NCBI GenBank assembly: GCA_017642855.1
Contig: JAEPOO010000002.1
Coordinates: forward strand, 143,545 to 207,544
Direction of reading: 5' to 3'
Length of the DNA: 64,000 nucleotides
Origin: Pseudomonadales bacterium
Lineage (GTDB): Bacteria > Pseudomonadota > Gammaproteobacteria > Pseudomonadales > Azotimanducaceae
The notes under the pieces are model-generated. The model made no database searches, had not been told where the DNA came from, and saw only the letters and a program-made list of their open reading frames with translations. Both the position numbers and the translations under genes were made by a program. Below are positions 28,493 to 35,212 of this stretch, piece by piece (the first letter of the stretch is position 1; every line of letters starts with the position of its first letter).

Positions 28493-28548
28493 GCCAAACT
28501 CATCTACCAAGAGAGACGACTTGATGGTAGGTCGAGTCATTGCGACGA
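28493..28548 (-). pseudogene. Truncated 5' end of a GNAT gene cassette
   Basis: From ATG 28540 the frame reads MTRPTIKSSLLVDEFG, then diverges. This matches the start (MTRPTIKLSLSIDEFD) of the intact GNAT cassette gene at 31651-32184, including a few bases before the ATG. The remaining 85% of the gene is missing, so this is a relic of a related cassette broken at the far end of the array. Confidence 0.75.
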
Positions 28549-28580
28549 GAGAAGCGCCCGCTTTCAACGGCATGTTAGAC
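28549..28580 (-). repeat. Partial attC (R'' half only)
   Basis: GTTAGAC at 28574-28580 with the adjacent TTTCAACGGCATG matches the R''/L'' end of the other sites, and the stop of the small membrane gene lies inside it. The centre and R' half are missing, replaced by the truncated GNAT relic. Confidence 0.65.
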
Positions 28581-28775
28581 GTCGGTTGGATCATCATCTT
28601 TCCTAAAGAGCACCCAGAGTAGAAACGCCAGGGAAACACCAATCGATGGACCTAAAGCAACACCTAACCCAACGTTTTCAAATACTGCACCCATCGTCAC
28701 ACCGAAACTTGTACCAAGCGCAACCCCGACACCTAAAAAAAGCGTTAAAGATGATTCGTTTTCCTCGTTTTTCAC
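28575..28775 (-). CDS. Small two-helix membrane protein (integron cassette)
   Basis: 66 residues: a short acidic N-terminus (MKNEENESSL), then two glycine-rich hydrophobic segments and a polar C-terminus. The start is GTG 28775 with GAGG six bases upstream. The TAA stop lies within the R'' box of a broken attC. No function can be named; similar short membrane proteins are common integron cargo. Confidence 0.6.
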   Translation of the reverse strand: MKNEENESSLTLFLGVGVALGTSFGVTMGAVFENVGLGVALGPSIGVSLAFLLWVLFRKDDDPTDV

Positions 28776-28827
28776 TTAAACCTCAAAAACCAACTCAGAG
28801 TTAATGGTGTTGTGATTAGCATGTGAC

Positions 28828-28956
28828 GTATAACACCCAGTGAAGTGGCGAGGTCGCCGAGGATCATAATATGATTCCTATGGTAACCGGGTCGCCCCAG
28901 ACTTCAGGAGCTTTGGCCGAGCGACAGAAGGGCGCGACTTCAACGGCATGTTATAC
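28828..28956 (-). repeat. attC site
   Basis: R' GTATAAC at 28828-28834 and R'' GTTATAC at 28950-28956, with CACCCAG next to R' and TTCAACGGCATG next to R''. About 129 bp; its central hairpin is a degraded member of the common type. Belongs to the cassette of the 120-residue membrane protein. Confidence 0.85.
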
Positions 28957-28962
28957 GTCCCA

Positions 28963-29325
28963 TCAGATGAAGCCCGAACTCATGGCCATTGCAGGTAACC
29001 AGACACTGCAAACCACCAAGGTCGATCCGGTAAGCACGATGATCAAGCAACTTGCGGTTGCCGTTAATCCATATGACCTAGGTTGAAACAAGACCAACTC
29101 GGCAAGTTTGCCTAGCCGTTCGCTAAATCGATTCTTGAATCGCCACCACCTCTCGACCAAATCAGCAAACACTGCGCGGTAGTAGACAGCCATAAATGTA
29201 ACCGCGAATTCAATTCCAGCCACATCAGCAATGAGGACAATCTCGATTGAGAAAGGCGCCAACGCTAGAAGGACAAGAACGAAACCAACCTGTTTAAGGA
29301 AATGTTTATCGAACTTCTGCTTCAT
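28963..29325 (-). CDS. Membrane protein of unknown function (integron cassette)
   Basis: Started at ATG 29325 (MKQKFDKHFLKQ) the product is 120 residues with hydrophobic segments near residues 12-32, 38-52 and 90-112 and a basic stretch between them. A longer frame from 29412 would read back through the preceding attC and is rejected. No family recognised. It ends 6 bp before the R'' box of its attC. Confidence 0.6.
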   Translation of the reverse strand: MKQKFDKHFLKQVGFVLVLLALAPFSIEIVLIADVAGIEFAVTFMAVYYRAVFADLVERWWRFKNRFSERLGKLAELVLFQPRSYGLTATASCLIIVLTGSTLVVCSVWLPAMAMSSGFI

Positions 29326-29340
29326 GAAGGCTCCATGGAC

Positions 29341-29395
29341 CTGTAACACCTGGCTCCGCCGCCAAAAAAATGGCGGTTGCAGCCAATTGTTAGGT
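29341..29395 (-). repeat. Short attC site (55 bp)
   Basis: R' CTGTAAC at 29341-29347 and R'' GTTAGGT at 29389-29395 enclose a single compact hairpin, with CCGCCGCCA pairing with TGGCGGTTG around an A-rich loop. It lacks the long central part of the other sites and so has a different origin. Confidence 0.75.
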
Positions 29396-29779
29396 TCATC
29401 CTCTTTCTTCACGATTCAAATACCGATCAATAACAAGCCCTAAAACCCCACCAATCGCAACATAAAGAATCGAATGTATTGGGATAAAGAGAAAAGCAAA
29501 TGATGCCTGAGGATCTGAAGACAAATCAGTCAGGTAATGCCACTTTGCAGAAAAGCCAAAACCCAGGATGCTTGGAAACAGCAACATACTTGGCCGTTTA
29601 TAACTTGTACTAAATAGTAAAATGGCTCCCCAGGTAATTGCATTAAAAAGCTGAATTAACAGGAACCCGACGATACCCACATCTAGGTATGCCTTTACCC
29701 AATGAAATCCGCCTGGGATGCGAGCTAAGTAGGGCAATAGCATTCCGACTAGAACTATACAAAGTCGCATTTTCTTCAC
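29396..29779 (-). CDS. Four-helix membrane protein (integron cassette)
   Basis: 127 residues with four hydrophobic segments, starting MKKMRLCIVLVGMLLPYLA and ending in a charged tail (YLNREERG). The TGA stop directly follows the R'' box of its short attC. Codon use is AT-rich compared with the flanking chromosome. No family recognised. Confidence 0.6.
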   Translation of the reverse strand: MKKMRLCIVLVGMLLPYLARIPGGFHWVKAYLDVGIVGFLLIQLFNAITWGAILLFSTSYKRPSMLLFPSILGFGFSAKWHYLTDLSSDPQASFAFLFIPIHSILYVAIGGVLGLVIDRYLNREERG

Positions 29780-29793
29780 TGTGTTTACCTGTA

Positions 29794-29895
29794 ACCAAAC
29801 ACCCAGTTAAGCGGCCGCACTGAAGCGCGAAGCGCTGATTGAAATGCGCCGAGGACGCACCGCGAAGTGCGACCGATTTCCACTGCATGTTAGGC
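29794..29895 (-). repeat. attC site
   Basis: R' ACCAAAC (29794-29800, a variant of the usual box) with CACCCAGTTAAGCGG beside it, R'' GTTAGGC at 29889-29895. About 102 bp. The interior GACGCACCGCG...GTGCGACC hairpin is shared with the site at 34331. Confidence 0.8.
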
Positions 29896-30282
29896 GCCAA
29901 CCTGTGCAGCAAGCAAACCACTTGTTAGCAACATGACGCCAGCCACCGGAGCCCATAACATTCTCTCCCATTTACTTGGTGTTACGAGATTCATGATCAG
30001 TGACAATCCAGACACCGCCACAACGACCCAAATCACATTTTCAGCCACATCGTAATACTGCACCCACAGCACTTTCGCTTTCGATAATGTAACGAGAGCA
30101 AAGAAAGCCAACAAGATTGCTTGCACAAGTGCAGCAACGCGAAGCGTGGCAGGAAAACGTGCTGGAAAGCGACCACCCATCGCTAGATGCCCGAAGGGGG
30201 CTCCGCACATCAGCGCTAGCTGAAACACAGCGACTACTGCAACTACGCCAGTGAAAATGTATGCAAGCAGCGGCTGAGTCAT
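29890..30282 (-). CDS. Four-helix membrane protein (integron cassette)
   Basis: 130 residues with four predicted transmembrane segments (about 7-27, 45-67, 78-97, 108-126) and a loop containing GAPFGHLAMGGRFP. Such proteins are common in environmental integron cassettes; the function is unknown. The TAA stop lies in the R'' box of its attC, and the start lies 5 bp from the R' box of the next site, so the cassette has almost no leader. Confidence 0.65.
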   Translation of the reverse strand: MTQPLLAYIFTGVVAVVAVFQLALMCGAPFGHLAMGGRFPARFPATLRVAALVQAILLAFFALVTLSKAKVLWVQYYDVAENVIWVVVAVSGLSLIMNLVTPSKWERMLWAPVAGVMLLTSGLLAAQVGA

Positions 30283-30286
30283 GTTC

Positions 30287-30400
30287 GCCTAACACCCAGT
30301 TAAGCGACGAAAACGCCGAGGATCAACATGTGGTTCACATTTTGACCAAAGGTGCTTCGTCCGAGCGAAAGAAATGAGCGGCTTCAACTGCATGTTAGGC
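30287..30400 (-). repeat. attC site
   Basis: R' GCCTAAC 30287-30293, R'' GTTAGGC 30394-30400, 114 bp. Central hairpin of the common type (ATGTG...CACAT). Belongs to the toxin-antitoxin cassette. Confidence 0.9.
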
Positions 30401-30655
30401 TGCCGACTCTGAAGCAACGTCCCATCCAGGGAACACTAAAACAGCGGGATGGCACCTTAGCGCTCGTGCTAGCACTTTGGCTCGTTCGACTCCAAGATTT
30501 ACGCGATCACGTTCAATCGCTGAAATAGTAGACTGGGGAATACTCGTAAGTTCAGCGAGCTCATTCTGACTTAGCTCCTGAAGTTCACGAAGAATCTTTA
30601 CAGACTCACCAGGTGTTACGTTTACTCTTTTCTTAGCTTTACGATATTCAGACAT
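30395..30655 (-). CDS. XRE-family antitoxin (integron cassette)
   Basis: 86 residues with a helix-turn-helix of the Cro/XRE type: LSQNELAELTSIPQSTISAIER (about residues 28-49; given as family evidence). It likely binds and neutralises the toxin encoded just upstream and represses their shared promoter. Its ATG overlaps the toxin TGA by 1 base within ATGA, giving translational coupling. The stop lies inside the attC R'' box. Toxin-first order resembles HigBA systems. Confidence 0.85.
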   Translation of the reverse strand: MSEYRKAKKRVNVTPGESVKILRELQELSQNELAELTSIPQSTISAIERDRVNLGVERAKVLARALRCHPAVLVFPGWDVASESAA

Positions 30656-30939
30656 CAGTTTTTCCTCCTGTAGTCGTGAGGGTTGACCTCGACGACTTCC
30701 ACAAGAAGCCTCTCGCCATCCACCTTGTAGATGATTCGATACTGCTGGCCTAATCTAGAGGATCGGTGACCTTTCCATTCACCTCGTAAGGCTTCGTCTC
30801 TAAATCCTCTTATCAATCGCAGTCCACTGGGGCCTGAGATCTCAACAATATCTTTCCACTTCTCATACTTCTTCAAAATGTCTACAGGCAGTTTCTGCAA
30901 CTGCTTATCAATACGGCGATGTTCGTAGACTTTCCACAT
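30655..30939 (-). CDS. RelE/ParE-superfamily toxin (integron cassette)
   Basis: 94-residue basic protein with the RelE-fold pattern: KQLQKLPVDILKKYEKW at the N-terminus, LRLIRGFRDEALRGEWKGHRS in the middle and QQYRIIYKVDG then VEVVEVNPHDYRR at the end. Probably a ribosome-dependent mRNA interferase or similar growth inhibitor, held in check by the XRE protein encoded next. Its start codon is inside one arm of an 11-bp inverted repeat, a probable autorepression site. TA modules often stabilise chromosomal integron arrays. Confidence 0.85.
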   Translation of the reverse strand: MWKVYEHRRIDKQLQKLPVDILKKYEKWKDIVEISGPSGLRLIRGFRDEALRGEWKGHRSSRLGQQYRIIYKVDGERLLVEVVEVNPHDYRRKN

Positions 30940-30972
30940 ACTAAATAAAGTATATATATCATATTTAGTATG
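30937..30972 (-). promoter_or_regulatory. Operator/promoter of the toxin-antitoxin cassette
   Basis: CATACTAAATA (30937-30947) and TATTTAGTATG (30962-30972) are a perfect 11-bp inverted repeat around an AT-rich core (TATATATA). One arm includes the toxin ATG. The layout suits autorepression by the HTH antitoxin and gives the cassette its own promoter. Confidence 0.65.
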
Positions 30973-30984
30973 TCAATCAATGCA

Positions 30985-31128
30985 GCCTAACACCCAGTTA
31001 AGCAGCGAAGCGGTCCGACGTCTCGGCGCCGAGGATCAAAATGTGACTCACATTTTGAGCGCAGCGATGCGGCGCTCCGATGCTTCGCCCGAGTGACCGA
31101 AGGGAACGACCTCAACTGCATGTTATGC
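30985..31128 (-). repeat. attC site
   Basis: R' GCCTAAC 30985-30991, R'' GTTATGC 31122-31128, 144 bp. Longer version of the common type, with an added GCGGTCCGACGTCTCGGCG arm. Belongs to the VOC cassette. Confidence 0.9.
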
Positions 31129-31503
31129 CGCACCTTCATCGCTACCATCGCGGCGATCTTCTCCCTCGGGCTGTCCGTGACCTATTCGAAAGACATGACC
31201 GTCGATAACACGAGCCTCAAACTCCCTCATGCCCCAGGGCGTGTCATGAATTGGCGCCATGATCTCGACATGTTGTTTATACAATTCATGAAAGGCGTCA
31301 GCATCGTCTACCTTGAAATAGAGGGTAACCGGGTCCACCTCAACAGTTTTTCGCAGAAAAATCTCAATGTCTCCGTCGCCGAACATGCATGCAAATACAT
31401 CTTCGAAAGTCCATGCCTTTTTGAATCCCAGTAACCGCAGCGCTTCTACAGCCGACTCTATATCACTTACTGGTAACTCCGGTGTGCAATAGTTCATTTT
31501 CAT
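31123..31503 (-). CDS. VOC/glyoxalase-fold protein (integron cassette)
   Basis: 126-residue vicinal-oxygen-chelate protein of the glyoxalase/bleomycin-binding type: N-terminal PELPVSDIESAVEALRLLGF, VTLYFKVDDADAFHELYKQ in the middle and DTPWGMREFEARVIDGHVFRIG near the end. Such proteins either bind small toxic molecules or catalyse metal-dependent isomerisation or ring-opening. The substrate is not evident. TAA stop lies in R'' of its attC. Confidence 0.82.
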   Translation of the reverse strand: MKMNYCTPELPVSDIESAVEALRLLGFKKAWTFEDVFACMFGDGDIEIFLRKTVEVDPVTLYFKVDDADAFHELYKQHVEIMAPIHDTPWGMREFEARVIDGHVFRIGHGQPEGEDRRDGSDEGAA

Positions 31504-31530
31504 GAGAATACCTAGCTATGCCAGAAAGCG

Positions 31531-31656
31531 GTATAACACCTGTTTAAGCGGCAGACATGAGAGGCGCTCAAATTGAGAAAGCAATTTGTGTGACGCTTAT
31601 GGCTGTCCGAGTGACGGAGCCGAAGGCGGAGGAGCGGCTTAAACCACATGTTATGT
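31531..31656 (-). repeat. attC site
   Basis: R' GTATAAC 31531-31537, R'' GTTATGT 31650-31656, 126 bp. Central hairpin CAAATTG...CAATTTG. Nearly identical to the site at 40787-40912 though the cassettes carry unrelated genes. Confidence 0.9.
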
Positions 31657-32184
31657 GCCTGGCTCAAAATTCACTATCTCTTTGTACCCTAGTCGCTTGT
31701 TCATATCGATAGCAGCAGTGTTTTCGAAGTCATGAATTGTATAAACACGTTTCACAGGTAGCTGCTTCGCGTATCCAATGCTTAGAATTTTCAATGAAAC
31801 AGCAATGCCCATTCTGCGAAAGTCTCTTAGGACACCAGTCATCTCATTGAAGGCAAACCCTCGATCTTGGTGATTAGATGTAGCGGTCATTCCCACCCAC
31901 TCATCCTCGGAGATCGCGATAAACACCCCAGCCGGATCATAGGTTGGGCCATATCGACGCTCACAAAACTCTTCGTACGAAAAGAACTCACCTCGACCGG
32001 GTATGTCTATAGAGCAGACTTTGTTGAGCTCATAGAGCCTCTGGCGGTTTTCCTTACCATCACCTAGTTCAGTGATTGTTCGAAACAGAATCCCTTTTTC
32101 GTGACATCGCTCTAATACGTCCAAAAAGGGTGTCTCATCAAACTCATCAATCGACAGTGACAATTTGATGGTAGGTCGAGTCAT
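31651..32184 (-). CDS. GNAT acetyltransferase (integron cassette)
   Basis: 177 residues from ATG 32184. An N-terminal region MTRPTIKLSLSIDEFDE is followed by a GNAT domain with FAFNEMTGVLRDFRRMGIAV (acetyl-CoA binding region) and a C-terminal NTAAIDMNKRLGYKE. Substrate unknown. A truncated relative of this gene's start lies at 28493-28548. The TAA stop is inside the R'' box of its attC; the leader is only 7 bp after the preceding R' box. Confidence 0.82.
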   Translation of the reverse strand: MTRPTIKLSLSIDEFDETPFLDVLERCHEKGILFRTITELGDGKENRQRLYELNKVCSIDIPGRGEFFSYEEFCERRYGPTYDPAGVFIAISEDEWVGMTATSNHQDRGFAFNEMTGVLRDFRRMGIAVSLKILSIGYAKQLPVKRVYTIHDFENTAAIDMNKRLGYKEIVNFEPGT

Positions 32185-32190
32185 TACGAC

Positions 32191-32334
32191 GCATAACACC
32201 CAGTTAAGCGGCGAAGCGGTCCGACGTCTCGGCGCCGAGGATCAAAATGTGATTCACATTTTGAGCGCAGCGATGCGGCGCTCCGGTGCTTCGTCCGATT
32301 GAGCTCTGCGAACGGCTTCAACTGCATGTTAGAC
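32191..32334 (-). repeat. attC site
   Basis: R' GCATAAC 32191-32197, R'' GTTAGAC 32328-32334, 144 bp. Very similar to the site at 30985, including the ATGTG-ATT-CACAT centre. Belongs to the P-loop cassette. Confidence 0.9.
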
Positions 32335-32916
32335 GTCTGTCTCAAACTCTCGAATCCATTCCATTACCGAGTTCTCTACATCCTCTTCGCTGAGACTAGA
32401 TACGTCAAGAAATCGTACTTTAGGGTTCTTCTTGTACCAGCTTTCAAACAGTCGGAAGTGTTCAAGATTGAAAGAGAATCTTCTTCTACTTTCATCTGCT
32501 TCCTTCCTTTCAAGTAAAACTTCATCTCTTGCTGTCAGATAAAGAATTGATTCAACAACACATTCTCGAAGCCTATTTAGCTCGTTGCTTAAGAGCAGTT
32601 CGATATCCCAGTCTTGCCCGATTAGCTTCGGGAAGGTGATGGAGAAACACTCTGTATCTTCGGGACCTCTGTCGAATACAGTAAGACCATCGGGCAGAGT
32701 CGCATATCGAACCAGCTCACCTTCGATAAAAAGTTTTTGATTTTGAACAAACCCTTCTTGCTCAAAGATGTTCAATTGTTGTTCTTCACGCCTTTCTACT
32801 ATTGGGCGAATGATTTCATATGAAACATTAGTAGATTCAAGCTTCTTCTCTATTGCCTTTAGAGCGGTTGTCTTACCCACAGCCTGCGGCCCTTGAAGTG
32901 ATATTGCTCGAGGCAT
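32329..32916 (-). CDS. P-loop kinase-like NTPase (integron cassette)
   Basis: 195 residues. Starts MPRAISLQGPQAVGKTTALK with a clear Walker A (GPQAVGKTT) at residues 9-17. A DRGPEDTE segment near residue 84 could act as the catalytic/Walker B region as in small-molecule or nucleoside kinases. LERKEADESRRRFSF near residue 135 resembles an LID-like basic loop. It resembles AAA_33/thymidylate-kinase-like proteins; the substrate is unknown. TAA stop is in R'' of its attC. Confidence 0.72.
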   Translation of the reverse strand: MPRAISLQGPQAVGKTTALKAIEKKLESTNVSYEIIRPIVERREEQQLNIFEQEGFVQNQKLFIEGELVRYATLPDGLTVFDRGPEDTECFSITFPKLIGQDWDIELLLSNELNRLRECVVESILYLTARDEVLLERKEADESRRRFSFNLEHFRLFESWYKKNPKVRFLDVSSLSEEDVENSVMEWIREFETDV

Positions 32917-32924
32917 GGGAGTAC

Positions 32925-33005
32925 GTCTAACACCCAGTTAAGCAGCAAGTTGCGGAGCAACTTGTCTGAACGAACGAAGTGAGTGATTTCAACTGCTTGT
33001 TAGGC
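32925..33005 (-). repeat. attC site
   Basis: R' GTCTAAC 32925-32931, R'' GTTAGGC 32999-33005, only 81 bp. Interior hairpin CAAGTTGC...GCAACTTG. Belongs to the ORF-less segment on its right. Confidence 0.88.
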
Positions 33006-33285
33006 AGACGGGCTTTTTGGCGGCACTGGATAGAAGCCACCAATGGCTTGTTTAGATTAGAAGATAGAACCACAGCTACATCCATGCACACCGTTGTTAC
33101 TAACCTTCAATTTACTACTGACCCAGCAGATTGCAAAGTCATAGGTTGATCTAGATAACACCTGTTATCGCGCTGGTAGAAGAATGCGCCGGAGTGGTCA
33201 AGTAGGTTGTCGACGTACCGCGATATTCGAGAAGTAATTAGCACCAGGGATGGGAGATAACTTTGGTAACTAAGTGCTGCCTAAC
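33006..33285. other. ORF-less cassette segment
   Basis: About 280 bases between the attC at 32925 and the stop of the next GNAT gene hold no convincing ORF. The segment contains GATAACACCTGTTATC near 33153, like an R'/L' end, and finishes GCCTAACAACATA at 33279-33291. In cassette direction the last 12 bases read TATGTTGTTAGG, identical to the attI end at 43857. It may be a non-coding cassette or a damaged one. Confidence 0.5.
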
Positions 33286-33291
33286 AACATA

Positions 33292-33732
33292 TTATGTGTC
33301 GACTTCATAGACCATTTTTACGTGCGGGATACCAGTTAACTCGACAGTATATACATCACTTACTGCTACAAACCCAAGCTTCTCATAGATCTGCTTAGCA
33401 TCAACCTGTGCTCCAAGGCGGATGGTTTTTGCTCCACGCAGCTTTGCTTCATCTACTAGGCGATTTAGTAGAACCGTTGAGAGCCCACGTCCTTGAGCCT
33501 CTGGGTTAACGACGACCTGGGAAATACGAAAAACACTCGGTTCTAATGGTGACAGCCTTCCGTAAGCTAAGAGGGAATCGGTTTCGGTTACGATGAAATG
33601 GTAGCTATCTGATTCCATCTCATCGACCGTCACTTCTTTAGGCAGGCTATAGGGTTTAAAGAACTCGGAGTATCTGAGATCAATCGCAACCTCATAGAAT
33701 GGGTTGCCTTTCTTAATCTCAGTCACTTCCAT
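33292..33732 (-). CDS. GNAT acetyltransferase (integron cassette)
   Basis: 146 residues with a full GNAT domain: FRISQVVVNPEAQGRGLSTVLL around residue 68-89 is the acetyl-CoA loop, and QIYEKLGFVAVS the C-terminal element. The N-terminal FYEVAIDLRYSEFFKP recalls ElaA-like proteins. Substrate unknown. Its stop lies in ATTATGT (33291-33297), a degenerate R'' box, and no normal attC follows, so excision of this cassette is probably impaired. Confidence 0.82.
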   Translation of the reverse strand: MEVTEIKKGNPFYEVAIDLRYSEFFKPYSLPKEVTVDEMESDSYHFIVTETDSLLAYGRLSPLEPSVFRISQVVVNPEAQGRGLSTVLLNRLVDEAKLRGAKTIRLGAQVDAKQIYEKLGFVAVSDVYTVELTGIPHVKMVYEVDT

Positions 33733-33742
33733 AAGCTAAGAC

Positions 33743-33872
33743 ACATAACGCCCTGTTAAGCGGCGAAGCGGTCCGACGTCTCGGCGCCGAGGACCCAAAT
33801 GTGAACCACATTTGTGCCACAGGTGATTTGGCCGAGTGAGCGTCAGCGAACGACTTCAACAGCATGTTATGT
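33743..33872 (-). repeat. attC site
   Basis: R' ACATAAC 33743-33749, R'' GTTATGT 33866-33872, 130 bp. Central hairpin CAAATGTG-AAC-CACATTTG, altered from the common type with pairing kept. Belongs to the cupin cassette. Confidence 0.9.
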
Positions 33873-33880
33873 TTCACGCC

Positions 33881-34315
33881 TCACCTCTCTATTCGCCCTA
33901 GTGGATCATCTGGATAGTGGCAGGCGTCTTCCCCAGGCTTTTTCGAGCCGATTACTAATAGAACGGCTTCCTTAAGTTTCTTGTTGGTAAAGCAATGTGC
34001 GTTTGCTTCACCCGCTGGGAAAGCTACAAAATGCCCGGCAGCAAGTTCAGTCTCTCCGTTCTCATCGATCAGAGTTGGTGCACCAGATAAGACATAAACG
34101 AATTCGTCTTCGCCTTCGTGCCAATGCCTGAGCGAGGAAAATACACCTTGCTCTAGGGTAATTTGGTTTACGCCAAACTGCGTGATACCAGTATTTCTCG
34201 CAAGGTGTGAGCGTCGAATTCTCTCAAATCTTTCGGGGCGAAGCGGATCTTTCACCCCTGCGGGAATCCCAATATCAGGTTCGATTTCCGAAATATGGAA
34301 TTTTCTGGTTTTCAT
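33881..34315 (-). CDS. Cupin-domain protein (integron cassette)
   Basis: 144 residues from ATG 34315. Cupin motif 1 is RHWHEGEDEFVYVLSGAPTL (about residues 66-85) with metal-ligand His/His/Glu; motif 2 is AGHFVAFPAGEANAHCF with the last His. Single-domain cupins of this kind bind metal and small acids or sugars; exact reaction unknown. It ends 9 bp before the R'' box of its attC. The longer frame from 34339 reads through the preceding R' box and is less likely. Confidence 0.82.
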   Translation of the reverse strand: MKTRKFHISEIEPDIGIPAGVKDPLRPERFERIRRSHLARNTGITQFGVNQITLEQGVFSSLRHWHEGEDEFVYVLSGAPTLIDENGETELAAGHFVAFPAGEANAHCFTNKKLKEAVLLVIGSKKPGEDACHYPDDPLGRIER

Positions 34316-34330
34316 GGGCTCGTACCGGAA

Positions 34331-34399
34331 ACATAACACCCAGTTAAGCGGCCCGAGGACGCACCGCGAGGTGCGACCGATTTCAACTGCATGTTAGGC
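34331..34399 (-). repeat. attC site
   Basis: R' ACATAAC 34331-34337, R'' GTTAGGC 34393-34399, 69 bp. Short form whose interior GACGCACCGCG...GGTGCGACC matches part of the site at 29794. Belongs to the HigBA cassette. Confidence 0.88.
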
Positions 34400-34687
34400 C
34401 GCCTCAATGTCTATCTTCTTAACCCCACGAAGATCGACCTCTCTTCGTGCTTTCCACAGGTTGTATGCGTCCTGCATCGATAACCAACTTTCAGCAGAAC
34501 GGCCTAAAGCTTTCGACAGGCGAAGAGCCATTTCAGGCGAAACATTACTCTCGCCATTCAATAGTCGCGTAAACGTAGACGGAGACACACCGAGGTTTTC
34601 GGCAATCTTTCGGATGCTAATCCCAAACTCTTCGAGGTAAACATCTCGAATAAATTCACCCGGGTGGGGAGGATTGTGCATAGCCAT
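34394..34687 (-). CDS. higA: HigA-type antitoxin (integron cassette)
   Basis: 97 residues of the HigA/VapI family: HNPPHPGEFIRDVYLEEFGI, then the helix-turn-helix IRKIAENLGVSPSTFTRLLN and the conserved SPEMALRLSKALGRSAESWL. It should bind HigB and repress the operon. ATG 34687 overlaps the toxin's TAA by one base. TAA stop is inside the attC R'' box. Confidence 0.92.
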   Translation of the reverse strand: MAMHNPPHPGEFIRDVYLEEFGISIRKIAENLGVSPSTFTRLLNGESNVSPEMALRLSKALGRSAESWLSMQDAYNLWKARREVDLRGVKKIDIEAA

Positions 34688-34965
34688 TAGTGATAATCCT
34701 CGTAGTTCACGATGTAGACATTACCATCATCGTATTCGAATGTTATTCGCCAGTTGCCATTAACCCAGATAGACCAGCGCCCTGCGTCTTTGCCTTTCAG
34801 TTTGTGTAGACGAAAACCTGGGATATCCATGTCGTCTATAGAATGGGCGGAATCCAGAGCAGCAAGCTGCATGCGAAGCCGATTCTTATGCTTAGCCTGA
34901 ATTCCAGAAGTCTTACCTGAGTGGTAAAACCTTTCCAGGCCTTTGTGCTTGAAAGACTTGATCAC
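34687..34965 (-). CDS. higB: HigB-type toxin (integron cassette)
   Basis: 92 residues with the HigB signature: MIKSFKHKGLERFYHSGKTSGI at the start and a DMDIPGFRLHKLKGKDAGRW core, then WSIWVNGNWRITFEYDDGNV. HigB cuts mRNA on the ribosome. The start is GTG 34965. HigBA cassettes are well known in Vibrio superintegrons, where they help retain the array. Confidence 0.92.
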   Translation of the reverse strand: MIKSFKHKGLERFYHSGKTSGIQAKHKNRLRMQLAALDSAHSIDDMDIPGFRLHKLKGKDAGRWSIWVNGNWRITFEYDDGNVYIVNYEDYH

Positions 34966-34971
34966 AGGCGA

Positions 34972-35004
34972 AGTGTAGCATGTTGCGCACTACGCAACAA
35001 CTTG
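34972..35004 (-). promoter_or_regulatory. Promoter/operator of the HigBA cassette
   Basis: On the minus strand TTGTTG and TACACT are 17 bases apart upstream of higB. The spacer and -35 overlap a perfect inverted repeat, TGTTGCG-CACTA-CGCAACA at 34981-34999, a natural HigA operator. The cassette thus brings its own promoter. Confidence 0.65.
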
Positions 35005-35011
35005 CATGACT

Positions 35012-35137
35012 GCCTAACACCCAGTTAAGCGGCGCAGTAAGTGAGCGCGAATATTGCGAATGCAATATGCGTGATCGCTTGCCACGTCCGAGTGACGGAG
35101 TCGAAGGCGGATGAGCGGCTTCAACCTCATGTTATGT
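35012..35137 (-). repeat. attC site
   Basis: R' GCCTAAC 35012-35018, R'' GTTATGT 35131-35137, 126 bp. Central hairpin ATATTGC...GCAATAT. Belongs to the cassette carrying the inverted SDR gene. Confidence 0.9.
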
Positions 35138-35160
35138 TTCTCTTTGCATGAACCATCGTC

Positions 35161-35189
35161 TTATTTATTAGTCCTAGTTTGGACATAAA
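35161..35189 (+). promoter_or_regulatory. Possible promoter of the inverted SDR gene
   Basis: TTATTT (35161-35166) and CATAAA (35184-35189) are 17 bases apart, upstream of GTG 35213 that has GAGGT six bases before it. Weak match, but an inverted cassette gene cannot use the array promoter. Confidence 0.35.
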
Positions 35190-35212
35190 CTCAGTAAAAG
35201 GCGAGGTAACCA

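Noticed and set aside
34331..34339. Longer N-termini of several cassette genes (cupin, GNAT at 40316, GNAT at 31651, VOC at 40924)
   Set aside because: The extra codons read back into the preceding attC. Starts inside the cassette, with conserved N-termini, are more sensible.
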